Shown here: in pieces, positions 6,705 to 14,609 of the stretch | Layout of the letters: every line of letters begins with the position of its first letter | Position numbering within the stretch: the first letter of the stretch is position 1 | From: an uncultured Muribaculaceae bacterium | Lineage (GTDB): Bacteria; Bacteroidota; Bacteroidia; Bacteroidales; Muribaculaceae | Assembly: GCA_910577465.1 (NCBI GenBank) | Contig: CAJTMM010000039.1 | Coordinates: 1 to 19,236 of the forward strand | DNA: 19,236 bases | Direction of reading: 5' to 3' | Position numbers and translations under genes: made by a program | The notes under the pieces: generated by a model | Seen by the model: the letters and a program-made list of their open reading frames with translations, nothing else | What the model was told of the DNA's origin: nothing | Databases searched by the model: none

Positions 6705-9700
6705 ATGAAGAAAAAATTCAACGTTTACGATAATTTCAATCTTTCACGCATTAACAAGGAAATACTTGAGCAGTGGAAAGCTACCAATCTGTTTGAACAG
6801 AGTATGAAGGAACGCGAGGGATGTCCGTCGTTTGTGTTCTACGAAGGTCCTCCTTCTGCCAATGGTATGCCCGGCATACATCACGTGATGGCACGTACCA
6901 TCAAGGATATATTCTGCCGCTACAAAACCATGAAGGGATTTCATGTGAAACGTAAAGCAGGATGGGACACACATGGACTTCCGGTGGAGCTTGGCGTGGA
7001 AAAGAGCCTTGGCATAACCAAAGAGGATATCGGTAAGAAAATATCGGTCGATGAATATAATGCAGCTTGTCGCCGTGAAGTGATGAAATATACCAAGGAG
7101 TGGGAGAACCTGACCGACTCCATGGGCTATTGGGTGGATATGGAGAACCCTTACATCACTTACGATAACCGTTACATAGAAAGTGTGTGGTGGCTGTTGC
7201 GTCAACTATATGATAAAGGCTATCTTTATAAAGGTTATACTATACAACCGTATTCACCGGCTGCCGGTACGGGACTTAGCTCGCACGAGCTTAACCAGCC
7301 CGGATGTTACCGTGACGTCAAGGATACCACTTGTGTTGCCCAGTTTGAGATGACTGATCCAATGGAGGTGATGACCGGCTGGGGTAAGGCATATTTCCTT
7401 GCGTGGACCACTACTCCGTGGACTTTGCCCTCAAATACGGCACTTGCCGTAGGCCCGTCGATACGGTACAATGTAGTACGTACCTACAATCCATATTCAG
7501 GCAATAAGATAACCGTTGTAGTAGCCGATGCCTTGATGAATACAATGTTCAATCCCAAGGCTAAAGATATTGCACTTGACGACTATAATAAGGGAGACAA
7601 GTTGATTCCTTATGAAGTGGTGGCTCAGATGAATGGCTCTGAGCTTGTAGGGTTGCACTACCGCCAGCTTATTCCGTGGGTCAATCCCGGAGAGGGCGCT
7701 TTCCGTGTTATCCCCGGTGACTATGTGACCACTGAAGATGGTACCGGTATAGTGCATATAGCCGGTACGTTCGGTGCTGATGACTTGCGTGTATCCAAGC
7801 AGGCAGGTGTACCTCCGTTGCACCTCATAGACCGCGACGGCAATATTCGCCCGATGGTGGATATGACAGGGCGGTTCTATCTATTGTCAGATCTCGATCC
7901 TGAATTTGTTGAACGCATGGTGGATGTGGAAGCATACACCCCCTGGCAGGGTAAATATGTGAAAAATGCCTTTGACTCTACAAAATCCGAGACTGATGAA
8001 ACACTCGATGTGGAGATATGCATGTGGCTGAAACAGCATGATTCAGTGTTCAAGATTGAGAAGCACGTGCATAACTATCCCCACTGCTGGCGTACAGACA
8101 AACCGGTATTGTACTATCCGCTCGATAGCTGGTTTATACGTACCACTGCCGTACGCGAACGTCTCATGAACCTCAATGAAGGAATCAAATGGAAACCTCA
8201 AAGCACAGGTACAGGGCGTTTCGGCAAATGGCTTGAGAACCTTCAGGATTGGAACCTTTCGCGTAGCCGCTATTGGGGTACTCCGCTTCCGATATGGCGC
8301 ACTGAGGATGCTTCTGAGGAATTGTGCATAGACAGCGTGGAGATGCTGTACAATGAAATAGAGAAAGCCGTAGCCGCCGGTGTTATGGAATCCAATCCCT
8401 ACAAGGAGCGTGGTTTCGTGCCAGGTGATTACAGCAAGTCCAACTATGAGAAGATAGACCTCCATCGTCCGTATGTAGACGATATAGTACTTGTGTCGCC
8501 TTCAGGTAAGCCCATGCGCCGCGAAACCGACCTGATTGATGTGTGGTTTGATTCCGGTTCAATGCCTTATGCGCAGATTCACTATCCGTTTGAAAATAAG
8601 GAGGGACTTGATTCCGGTCAACTTTATCCCGCCGATTTCATAGCCGAAGGTGTCGACCAGACTCGCGGTTGGTTCTTCACGCTCCATGCCATAGCCGGTA
8701 TGGTGTTTGACTCAATCGCATATAAAGCTGTGATTTCCAATGGTCTTGTCCTTGATAAGGATGGCAATAAGATGTCGAAGCGTCTTGGTAATGCCGTGAA
8801 TCCGTTCGAAGCTATCGAGAAGTACGGTTCTGACCCGTTACGTTGGTACATGATTGCCAACTCATCGCCATGGGATAACCTTAAGTTTGACCCGGCAGGC
8901 GTGCAGGAGTCGGCACGTAAACTCTTTGCAACTCTTTACAACACATACTCGTTCTTCGCGCTTTATGCCAATGTAGACGGGTTTGACAACTCGGCTCCCC
9001 AGATACCTCTTGCCGAGCGTCCCGAAATAGACCGTTGGATTATATCGTTGCTCAACACTCTGATAAAGACTGTTGATGAGGCTCTGTCGGATTACGAACC
9101 TACCAAAGCCGCACGTGCAATCAATGATTTTGTCAATGACAATCTTTCCAACTGGTATGTGCGCCTGAACCGCAAACGTTTCTGGGGTAAGGATATGGAT
9201 GCCGATAAACTTGCCGCTTACCAGACACTGTACACATGTTTGGAAACTGTTGCCATGCTTATAGCTCCGATAGCTCCGTTCTTTGCCGACCGCCTGTATT
9301 CGGATCTTACTTCGGTGACTTCCGACAACAGCAAATCAGTGCATCTCATGCTTCTGCCTGATGCAGATGAATCTGCCATAGACAAGAATCTTGAAACACG
9401 TATGCATCTGTCGCAAGTGATAACTTCCATGGTGCTTTCGCTTCGTAGAAAGGCAAATATCAAGGTGCGTCAACCGCTGCAACGTATCATGATTCCGGCT
9501 GTGGATGATGCCCAGCGTGCGGCAATAGAGTCGATGAAGGATTTGATTCTCAATGAAGTCAACGTTAAGGAACTTGAGATGGTGAGTGCCGATTCCGGAA
9601 TATTGGTTAAGCGCGTCAAGCCGGACTTCAAGAAGCTTGGTCCGAAATTTGGAAAAACGATGAAGCAGGTTGCCGTTGCCATACAGGCTATGTCGCAGCC

Positions 9701-10133
9701 CCAGATAAGCGAGATGGAGCGCAACGGCAGCATAACCCTTGATGTGGCAGGAGCTCCTGCCGTGATTGATATAGCCGATGTAGAGGTGATATCCGAGGAT
9801 ATTCCCGGTTGGTTGGTTGCCAATGAAGGTAACATCACAGTGGCATTGGATATCACTGTTACCCCTGAATTACGTCAGGAAGGTATAGCACGTGACATCG
9901 TAAACCGCATACAGAACATACGCAAGAACCGCAACTATGATATCACGGATAAAATCACACTTGTGTTTGCTCCGGATGCCGCAACCGATGATGCTCTCGC
10001 CAATTTTGGAGAATACATTGCCAAGCAGGTGCTCGCTACCGATTTGTCAGTCGCTGACCCGGGTGACGGAGAAGATGTGGAAACATTGGAACTGGATGAA
10101 CTGAACATCCGCGTTAAAATTGCGTTAAGTTAA
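6705..10133 (+). CDS. ileS: Isoleucyl-tRNA synthetase, type 2-like, with GIHH signature
   Basis: A 1142-residue class I synthetase charging tRNA-Ile in the cytoplasm. The Rossmann core begins with YEGPPSANGMPGIHH. The HIGH signature is therefore Gly57-Ile58-His59-His60, with the first and third positions exchanged relative to HxGH. The CP1 editing domain follows (TTTPWTLPSN near 235; GTGIVHIAGTFGADD at 346-360, with Gly354 where Pro is usual and the Asp pair kept). Then come the SRSRYWGTPLP segment and the KMSKR loop at 689-693. The anticodon-binding region contains NWYVRLNRKRFW. The C-terminus has no CxxC zinc tail, and the length exceeds the ~930 residues of E. coli-type IleRS. Both facts fit the eukaryotic-like type 2 branch. 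It is the first gene of the ileS-to-DUF4296 unit, 39 bases before the DksA-like gene. Confidence 0.97.
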   Translation: MKKKFNVYDNFNLSRINKEILEQWKATNLFEQSMKEREGCPSFVFYEGPPSANGMPGIHHVMARTIKDIFCRYKTMKGFHVKRKAGWDTHGLPVELGVEKSLGITKEDIGKKISVDEYNAACRREVMKYTKEWENLTDSMGYWVDMENPYITYDNRYIESVWWLLRQLYDKGYLYKGYTIQPYSPAAGTGLSSHELNQPGCYRDVKDTTCVAQFEMTDPMEVMTGWGKAYFLAWTTTPWTLPSNTALAVGPSIRYNVVRTYNPYSGNKITVVVADALMNTMFNPKAKDIALDDYNKGDKLIPYEVVAQMNGSELVGLHYRQLIPWVNPGEGAFRVIPGDYVTTEDGTGIVHIAGTFGADDLRVSKQAGVPPLHLIDRDGNIRPMVDMTGRFYLLSDLDPEFVERMVDVEAYTPWQGKYVKNAFDSTKSETDETLDVEICMWLKQHDSVFKIEKHVHNYPHCWRTDKPVLYYPLDSWFIRTTAVRERLMNLNEGIKWKPQSTGTGRFGKWLENLQDWNLSRSRYWGTPLPIWRTEDASEELCIDSVEMLYNEIEKAVAAGVMESNPYKERGFVPGDYSKSNYEKIDLHRPYVDDIVLVSPSGKPMRRETDLIDVWFDSGSMPYAQIHYPFENKEGLDSGQLYPADFIAEGVDQTRGWFFTLHAIAGMVFDSIAYKAVISNGLVLDKDGNKMSKRLGNAVNPFEAIEKYGSDPLRWYMIANSSPWDNLKFDPAGVQESARKLFATLYNTYSFFALYANVDGFDNSAPQIPLAERPEIDRWIISLLNTLIKTVDEALSDYEPTKAARAINDFVNDNLSNWYVRLNRKRFWGKDMDADKLAAYQTLYTCLETVAMLIAPIAPFFADRLYSDLTSVTSDNSKSVHLMLLPDADESAIDKNLETRMHLSQVITSMVLSLRRKANIKVRQPLQRIMIPAVDDAQRAAIESMKDLILNEVNVKELEMVSADSGILVKRVKPDFKKLGPKFGKTMKQVAVAIQAMSQPQISEMERNGSITLDVAGAPAVIDIADVEVISEDIPGWLVANEGNITVALDITVTPELRQEGIARDIVNRIQNIRKNRNYDITDKITLVFAPDAATDDALANFGEYIAKQVLATDLSVADPGDGEDVETLELDELNIRVKIALS

Positions 10134-10172
10134 TACAAGTAGACATTGTTAAATCCTTAACACATTCACGTC

Positions 10173-10553
10173 ATGAGCGAAAAAACAAGATATTCCGATG
10201 AAGAATTGCAGGAATTCAAGGAGTTGATTCTTGAAAAACTTGCCAAGGCTCAACGCGATTATGATTTGCTGCGCGCCGATATAACAAACACAGAAGGCAA
10301 CGACATAGCCGATACGTCGCCTACGTTCAAGGTCCTTGAAGAGGGTGCCAGCACTCTCGGAAAAGAGGAGACCGGACGGTTGGCACAGCGGCAGATGAAG
10401 TTTATACAGCATCTGCAAGCCGCGTTGGTGCGTATCGAGAACAAGACCTACGGAGTATGCCGTGAAACCGGCAAGCTCATACCGAAGGAGCGTTTGCGTG
10501 CCGTGCCACATGCCACATTAGGTATTGACATAAAGAACCAGCAGAACAAATAA
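10173..10553 (+). CDS. TraR/DksA-family protein with degenerate zinc finger
   Basis: A 126-residue cytoplasmic protein of the DksA/TraR type, which in other bacteria binds the RNA polymerase secondary channel with ppGpp. The N-terminal half (about 8-90) is a helical, charged hairpin. The C-terminal end has the DksA-type motif YGVCRETGKLIPKERLRAVP. Only one cysteine (Cys96) remains of the usual four zinc ligands: Thr99 replaces the second, and the distal pair is absent around PHATLG. Zinc binding is therefore unlikely. The same cysteine loss is, to my knowledge, common in Bacteroidetes members, so this is a lineage form and not a broken gene. It lies between ileS and lspA with gaps of 39 and 24 bases. 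Whether it regulates transcription here is not shown by sequence. Confidence 0.88.
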   Translation: MSEKTRYSDEELQEFKELILEKLAKAQRDYDLLRADITNTEGNDIADTSPTFKVLEEGASTLGKEETGRLAQRQMKFIQHLQAALVRIENKTYGVCRETGKLIPKERLRAVPHATLGIDIKNQQNK

Positions 10554-10577
10554 TCATACCTCACATTTCTTGCAATA

Positions 10578-11234
10578 ATGAAGTTATCAAAAGGTTGGTT
10601 GGCTCTTATCGTGATAGCCATCGTGATAATAGCCGACCAAGCAATGAAAATATGGGTCAAAACCAATTTTTATTTGGGTGAGGACCTTCACATTACCGAT
10701 TGGTTCCAGTTGTATTTCATAGAGAACAACGGGATGGCTTTCGGTATGGAATTCGGTAGCAAATTGTTTCTGACCTTGTTCAGACTGGTGCTTGCGGGTG
10801 CGTTGATATGGTACATATTCCGTATCAAGAACCGTCCGTACATCAAGTCCGGTTTTCTTGTGTGTATAGCACTCATAGTTGCCGGCGCCATAGGCAATAT
10901 AATAGATTGCCTGTTCTACGGGTTGATTTTCAATAATCCCATGCCACCTGAAGTAGCTGTGATGTTTCCTGCCGACGGCGGTTATGGAACATTGTTCCAC
11001 GGCAGGGTGGTGGATATGCTTTATTTCCCGCTGTTCAGTTTCACATGGCCATCCTGGATGCCTTGGGTAGGCGGTCAGGAGTTCCTGTTCTTCCAACCGA
11101 TATTCAATATAGCCGACGCTGCCATAACGGTGGGTATGCTTGTGTTGATTATATTCTACTCCCGTCAGTTGTCTGATTCCAATCCGGTTGCATTGCCGGA
11201 CAACAGCGAGGTTAAAGAGGAGGGTAATGCGTAG
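10578..11234 (+). CDS. lspA: Lipoprotein signal peptidase (signal peptidase II)
   Basis: A 218-residue inner-membrane aspartic protease that removes signal peptides from diacylglyceryl-modified prolipoproteins. There are four predicted membrane segments. The conserved boxes appear in order: ADQAMK (Asp20), ENNGMAFG (Asn51), GNIID (107-110), VVDM with catalytic Asp146, and FNIAD with catalytic Asp180. It is longer than the ~165-residue E. coli enzyme because of a periplasmic insertion between GNIID and VVDM (about 115-140), which is common in Bacteroidetes. The C-terminal tail after about 196 is polar. The next gene starts inside its last codons (8-base overlap) and encodes a lipoprotein, a likely substrate. 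Confidence 0.95.
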   Translation: MKLSKGWLALIVIAIVIIADQAMKIWVKTNFYLGEDLHITDWFQLYFIENNGMAFGMEFGSKLFLTLFRLVLAGALIWYIFRIKNRPYIKSGFLVCIALIVAGAIGNIIDCLFYGLIFNNPMPPEVAVMFPADGGYGTLFHGRVVDMLYFPLFSFTWPSWMPWVGGQEFLFFQPIFNIADAAITVGMLVLIIFYSRQLSDSNPVALPDNSEVKEEGNA

Positions 11235-12033
11235 CTGTAGATACATATCGGTATTGATGCTGCTTGTGCTGTTGTCGGCTACGGGTTGCTCAAGACGTCC
11301 GGATGATGTGCTCGATAAGGAATCGATGGCGCGTCTGTTGGTGGATATACACAAAGGGGAGAGTTTTGTGGAAGTGAACCCGCGTGTATTCTCCACTGAT
11401 TCTGCCAAACGTGCATTCCGGCAGTCGATATATGCCAAACATGGTGTGACATCGGCTCAGGTGGACTCTTCGTTCATGTGGTATGGTTACAATATGGACA
11501 AATACATGGATGTGTATGAACGCGCCATAGAGATTCTGGACCGGGAATTGCTCACGGCACAGGAGATTGCCGGTGCTTCATCGCAAGGAATGTCGGATGT
11601 GAATCTTACGTTTGAGGGTGATTCCGTGGATGTGTGGTCGAGTGTGCGCTACAGACGTATGACCGAGAATATGCCGAGCGAGTTTGTAGCGTTTCACATG
11701 AATTCCGACCGATATTGGGAAAAGGGTGATGTGTATCTCCTGAAGTCAAAGGCTATAGATACGAGCGGTCCGCTTGAATATGCCTTTGCGGTCAATTATT
11801 CTGACGGTACGAAGGATTATATCCATAAGACTATGTCGGGCAGTGGATGGCATGAACTTAAATTTGCCTTGGATTCATCGAAGACTGCGCAACAGATTTA
11901 TGGAACCATCCATTATGAGCCGCGACATGGAGAAGTGGCATTTATAGATTCGATATCGTTGATGCGAACCCGTTGGGGCGGGCATCACCGCGACGGCCGT
12001 CAAGGTGTGCTTTCAAAGAAAGCCCGCAGGTAA
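11227..12033 (+). CDS. DUF4296-family lipoprotein
   Basis: A 268-residue predicted lipoprotein. The ATG at 11227 overlaps the lspA stop by 8 bases and is preceded by a rare, strong Shine-Dalgarno GAGGAGG, so I prefer it over the in-frame ATG at 11188, which lies well inside lspA. The signal peptide ends SATGC with Cys21 as the lipidated residue. Residues about 25-110 match DUF4296: a helical segment with ESMARLLVDIH, a conserved VFSTDS-type stretch, and WYGYNMDKYMDVYERAI. The C-terminal 150 residues are mostly beta-like and less conserved in my memory. Function is unknown and the location is presumably the envelope. The last codons and stop lie in a pair of adjoining hairpins. It is always near lspA in the Bacteroidales I recall. 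Confidence 0.88.
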   Translation: MRSCRYISVLMLLVLLSATGCSRRPDDVLDKESMARLLVDIHKGESFVEVNPRVFSTDSAKRAFRQSIYAKHGVTSAQVDSSFMWYGYNMDKYMDVYERAIEILDRELLTAQEIAGASSQGMSDVNLTFEGDSVDVWSSVRYRRMTENMPSEFVAFHMNSDRYWEKGDVYLLKSKAIDTSGPLEYAFAVNYSDGTKDYIHKTMSGSGWHELKFALDSSKTAQQIYGTIHYEPRHGEVAFIDSISLMRTRWGGHHRDGRQGVLSKKARR

Positions 12034-12041
12034 TCCTGCGG
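12009..12041. terminator. Two abutting hairpins over the DUF4296 stop codon, possibly a bidirectional terminator
   Basis: Hairpin one is GCTTTC-AAA-GAAAGC (12009-12023). Hairpin two, CCGCAGG-TAAT-CCTGCGG (12024-12041), starts at the very next base. The TAA stop of the DUF4296 gene lies in the second loop. TTGTTTG follows on the plus strand. On the minus strand the second hairpin is followed by GCTTTCTTTG, so it could also stop transcripts arriving from lptF, about 250 bases away. If it terminates plus-strand transcripts, the small gene at 12115 needs readthrough or its own promoter. Confidence 0.55.
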
Positions 12042-12114
12042 TTGTTTGTGCCGCTATCCGGTTCCGGATTTCCTAATGAATAATGTCGATTATTATAAAG
12101 CTATGGAGCGTATA

Positions 12115-12330
12115 ATGGCGCACCGTATTATCTACGGTGGTAAGGAATATGTGAATCATATAATAGAACTCGATGATGGCGGCAAGGTACATCTATATCC
12201 TTTCGAGCACGAGATACATTCCACACGTTTCATATCAGGCTCAATCAGTGTCGCGCTATCGTCAGATGCCGCTCCCTTGCGGTTAGTGGTTACCCGCGTG
12301 AAGCCTTGCGGTAGAGAACCACAGCTATGA
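12115..12330 (+). CDS. Small unrecognised protein
   Basis: A 71-residue protein I do not recognise with confidence. The frame is open from a TTG at 12046, with ATG codons at 12076, 12103 and 12115. Only 12115 has a Shine-Dalgarno-like GGAG at a sensible distance (12105-12108). The first ~45 residues (AHRIIYGGKEYVNHIIEL, then a Tyr-Pro-Phe and an HSTRFISGSI segment) look like a compact beta domain with protein-like composition. The last ~25 residues overlap the 3' end of lptF on the other strand by 41 bases and look less constrained. There is no signal peptide or membrane segment. Position suggests it closes the ileS-lspA unit, but the hairpins at 12009-12041 stand in between. Confidence 0.55.
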   Translation: MAHRIIYGGKEYVNHIIELDDGGKVHLYPFEHEIHSTRFISGSISVALSSDAAPLRLVVTRVKPCGREPQL

Positions 12331-13450
12331 TTATGTAGATGAAGTTGGGTATCCACATGGCTATTGCCGGGGAGGTATAACCTGATACGGCAAATGTGGA
12401 TGTTACGGTCATGAACAGGATGTAGCTGAAGCTCAGTACCAGTCCGATACCGATGTTTATGCCCATTCCGCCTTTGACTTTGCGGGAAGATAGCGACATG
12501 CCTATGACGGTGAGGATGAATGCCGCAGCTGTCATGGCGAACCGTCGGTGATATTCTATCTCGAATGATTTGATATTTGCCACACCACGTTCTTTCTGTC
12601 GTGTGATATATTCCGACAGTGCGGGTGTGGTCATGGTTTCGTGGTCGTTCTTGGAAATGAGGAAGTCGCGCGGTTCTATAGGTATTACCGTGTCGAGCCT
12701 TGTGCCGCGTCGTATTTCCTCACGAGTGCCTTTGAAGTCACGTATCATGTAGTCGCGCACCTGCCAGTTGTGCAGAGAGTCATAGCGTATGGTCTGTGCG
12801 GTAAGTCGTGATACCAATTTCTTGTCTTTGAAAGACTCGAGTGAGAACTTGTAGCCTGTGCGTGTGTTGTTGTCGTAGCGGCTCATGTAGGCTATGGTGC
12901 CTTTATTGACCTGCATCTGTATATTGGTGCCGTATTCCACGCGTTTGTTTTTCACGTAGGTGTTGGTGTAGTTGATGCGTTCCACATTGGCGGGCGGGAT
13001 GATGTAGGCGCTGAGGAGATAGGTCGCCACGGCAATTACCGCTGCCGAAATCATATATGGGCGCAGAAGCCGAGGGAAGCTCATGCCTCCCGACAGCATG
13101 GCTATGATTTCAGAGTTGTCGGCAATCTTCGATGTGAAGAATATTACGGCGATGAATGTGAACAGCGGACTGAACTGGTTGGCGAAGTAGGGCAGGAAGT
13201 TAAGGAAGTAGTCGAACAGAGTGGCTTTCAACGGGGCTTTCAGAAAGGCGTCGAGCTTTTCGTTGACATCAAACATTATAGTGATCGCGAGAATCAATAT
13301 AATGGCGAATATATAAGTTCCCAGGAACTTACCTATTATGTAACGGTCCAGTATTTTGAGAGGCTGTTTCACAGGTTCATGATTGGGGGTTATGTTCGGG
13401 ATTTTCCTTACAACCGGCGAGTGACATTCTCCACCATCTGCGGTTTCCAT
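12290..13450 (-). CDS. LptF/LptG (YjgP/YjgQ) family permease
   Basis: A 386-residue inner-membrane protein of the LptF/LptG family, which forms the transmembrane part of the LptB2FG transporter that extracts lipopolysaccharide. Membrane segments are at about 42-60, 95-107 and 132-151. A periplasmic beta-jellyroll-like domain follows (about 160-300), then three more segments (about 308-330, 335-355, 362-382). The family stretch EIIAMLSGG plus FPRLLRP lies at 114-131. Sequence alone does not tell LptF from LptG. The ATG at 13450 overlaps tgt by 43 bases, and its first 26 residues are polar and unlike the family. A GTG at 13372, just before KQPLKILDRYIIG, gives the usual short N-terminus and a 35-base gap, and may be the true start. 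It is co-transcribed with tgt. Confidence 0.88.
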   Translation of the reverse strand: METADGGECHSPVVRKIPNITPNHEPVKQPLKILDRYIIGKFLGTYIFAIILILAITIMFDVNEKLDAFLKAPLKATLFDYFLNFLPYFANQFSPLFTFIAVIFFTSKIADNSEIIAMLSGGMSFPRLLRPYMISAAVIAVATYLLSAYIIPPANVERINYTNTYVKNKRVEYGTNIQMQVNKGTIAYMSRYDNNTRTGYKFSLESFKDKKLVSRLTAQTIRYDSLHNWQVRDYMIRDFKGTREEIRRGTRLDTVIPIEPRDFLISKNDHETMTTPALSEYITRQKERGVANIKSFEIEYHRRFAMTAAAFILTVIGMSLSSRKVKGGMGINIGIGLVLSFSYILFMTVTSTFAVSGYTSPAIAMWIPNFIYIIIAVVLYRKASRG

Positions 13451-14538
13451 GTGGCGAAATCGCCGGCGATGATGTGTCGGCGTGCTTCACCTACCAGCCA
13501 CAGGTAAAATGCAAGATTGTGGATAGATGCTATCTGCATGGCAAGCAGTTCCTGACTGATGAAGAGATGACGGAGGTAAGCCTTAGAATAGACATGGTCC
13601 ACGTAGCTGGGTCCATCTTCCTGCAAGGGGGAGAAGTCGTCGGCCCATTTTTTGTTGCGCATGTTCATTATGCCGTGGGCAGTGAACAGCATACCGTTTC
13701 TGCCATTGCGCGTGGGCATCACGCAGTCCATCATGTCCACTCCACGGTCAATGGCTTCAAGGATATTGGCGGGGGTGCCTACGCCCATCAGATACCGGGG
13801 CTTGTCGGTGGGCAATATTTCGTTGACCACTTCAATCATTTCGTACATTACTTCGGTGGGTTCGCCTACGGCAAGACCGCCAATGGCGTTACCGTCGGCT
13901 CCGAAGTCGGATACGAATTTAGCCGATTCACGTCGTAAGTCAGGGTATTTCACGCCCTGTACTATCGGGAAGTAGGCTTGTGAGTATCCGTACAGACCTT
14001 CCGTTTCCTTATAGCGTTTCCATCCGCGTTCCAGCCACCGGTGTGTGAGCCCGAGCGAGCGTTTGGCGTATGAGTAATCGGACATGCCGGGGGGGCATTC
14101 GTCGAGAGCCATCATGATGTCGGCTCCGATAGCGCGTTCGATATCCACAACATTTTCGGGGGTGAACAGGTGTTTGGAGCCGTCGATGTGTGAGCGGAAG
14201 TGCGCTCCCTCCTCCGTAAGCTTACGGTTGTCGGAGAGTGAGAATACCTGAAATCCACCGCTGTCGGTAAGGATAGGACGGTCCCATCCGTTGAATTTGT
14301 GCAGACCACCTGCCTGACGTATGATATCTATGCCGGGACGCAGGTACAGATGGTATGTGTTGCCTAATATAATCTGGGCTTTTATGTCGTCGCGCAACTC
14401 ATGCTGGTGCACACCTTTCACGCTGCCGAGTGTGCCTACGGGCATGAAGATGGGTGTCTGTATGGTGCCGTGGTCGGTAGTAATCTCTCCCGCACGGGCA
14501 TTGGTGCCTTGCGCTGTTGCCTGAAGTTTAAAATCCAT
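13408..14538 (-). CDS. tgt: tRNA-guanine transglycosylase (queuine tRNA-ribosyltransferase)
   Basis: A 376-residue TIM-barrel enzyme that swaps guanine-34 for preQ1 in tRNAs with GUN anticodons, the key step of queuosine modification. The catalytic general-base region TDSGGFQVFS contains Asp92. The nucleophile region MMDCVMPTRNGRNG contains Asp271. The GGLAVGE substrate loop is at 220-226. In the zinc site the normal CxCxxC ligands are replaced by Gly309, Ser311 and Asp314 (segment EDGPSYVDHVYS), and only His340 (SIHN) is kept. The frame extends upstream to 14847, but the family start, the length and a promoter at 14543-14573 all support 14538. The -7 box is so close to the ATG that the transcript is probably leaderless. 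lptF/G follows on the same transcript. Confidence 0.95.
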   Translation of the reverse strand: MDFKLQATAQGTNARAGEITTDHGTIQTPIFMPVGTLGSVKGVHQHELRDDIKAQIILGNTYHLYLRPGIDIIRQAGGLHKFNGWDRPILTDSGGFQVFSLSDNRKLTEEGAHFRSHIDGSKHLFTPENVVDIERAIGADIMMALDECPPGMSDYSYAKRSLGLTHRWLERGWKRYKETEGLYGYSQAYFPIVQGVKYPDLRRESAKFVSDFGADGNAIGGLAVGEPTEVMYEMIEVVNEILPTDKPRYLMGVGTPANILEAIDRGVDMMDCVMPTRNGRNGMLFTAHGIMNMRNKKWADDFSPLQEDGPSYVDHVYSKAYLRHLFISQELLAMQIASIHNLAFYLWLVGEARRHIIAGDFATWKPQMVENVTRRL

Positions 14539-14542
14539 GCCG

Positions 14543-14573
14543 CAAAGATACGAATTATTACCGTGCCAGCCAA
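14543..14573 (-). promoter_or_regulatory. Promoter of tgt, immediately upstream of the start codon
   Basis: On the minus strand TATCTTTG (14550 down to 14543) matches TAnnTTTG, and TTG (14573 to 14571) lies 20 bases upstream as a -33 box. This is the best two-part promoter in the window. The start point would fall at about 14538-14539, on the ATG itself. Confidence 0.75.
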
Positions 14574-14609
14574 TATGCGTGCGGGGGAGTTTTCTGCGCT
14601 TGAAAGCAA

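Noticed and set aside
10587..11438. 283-residue open frame on the minus strand across lspA
   Set aside because: It is antisense to lspA and the DUF4296 gene, both of which have clear family motifs. Its composition (many His, Tyr, Gln) is typical of a shadow frame.
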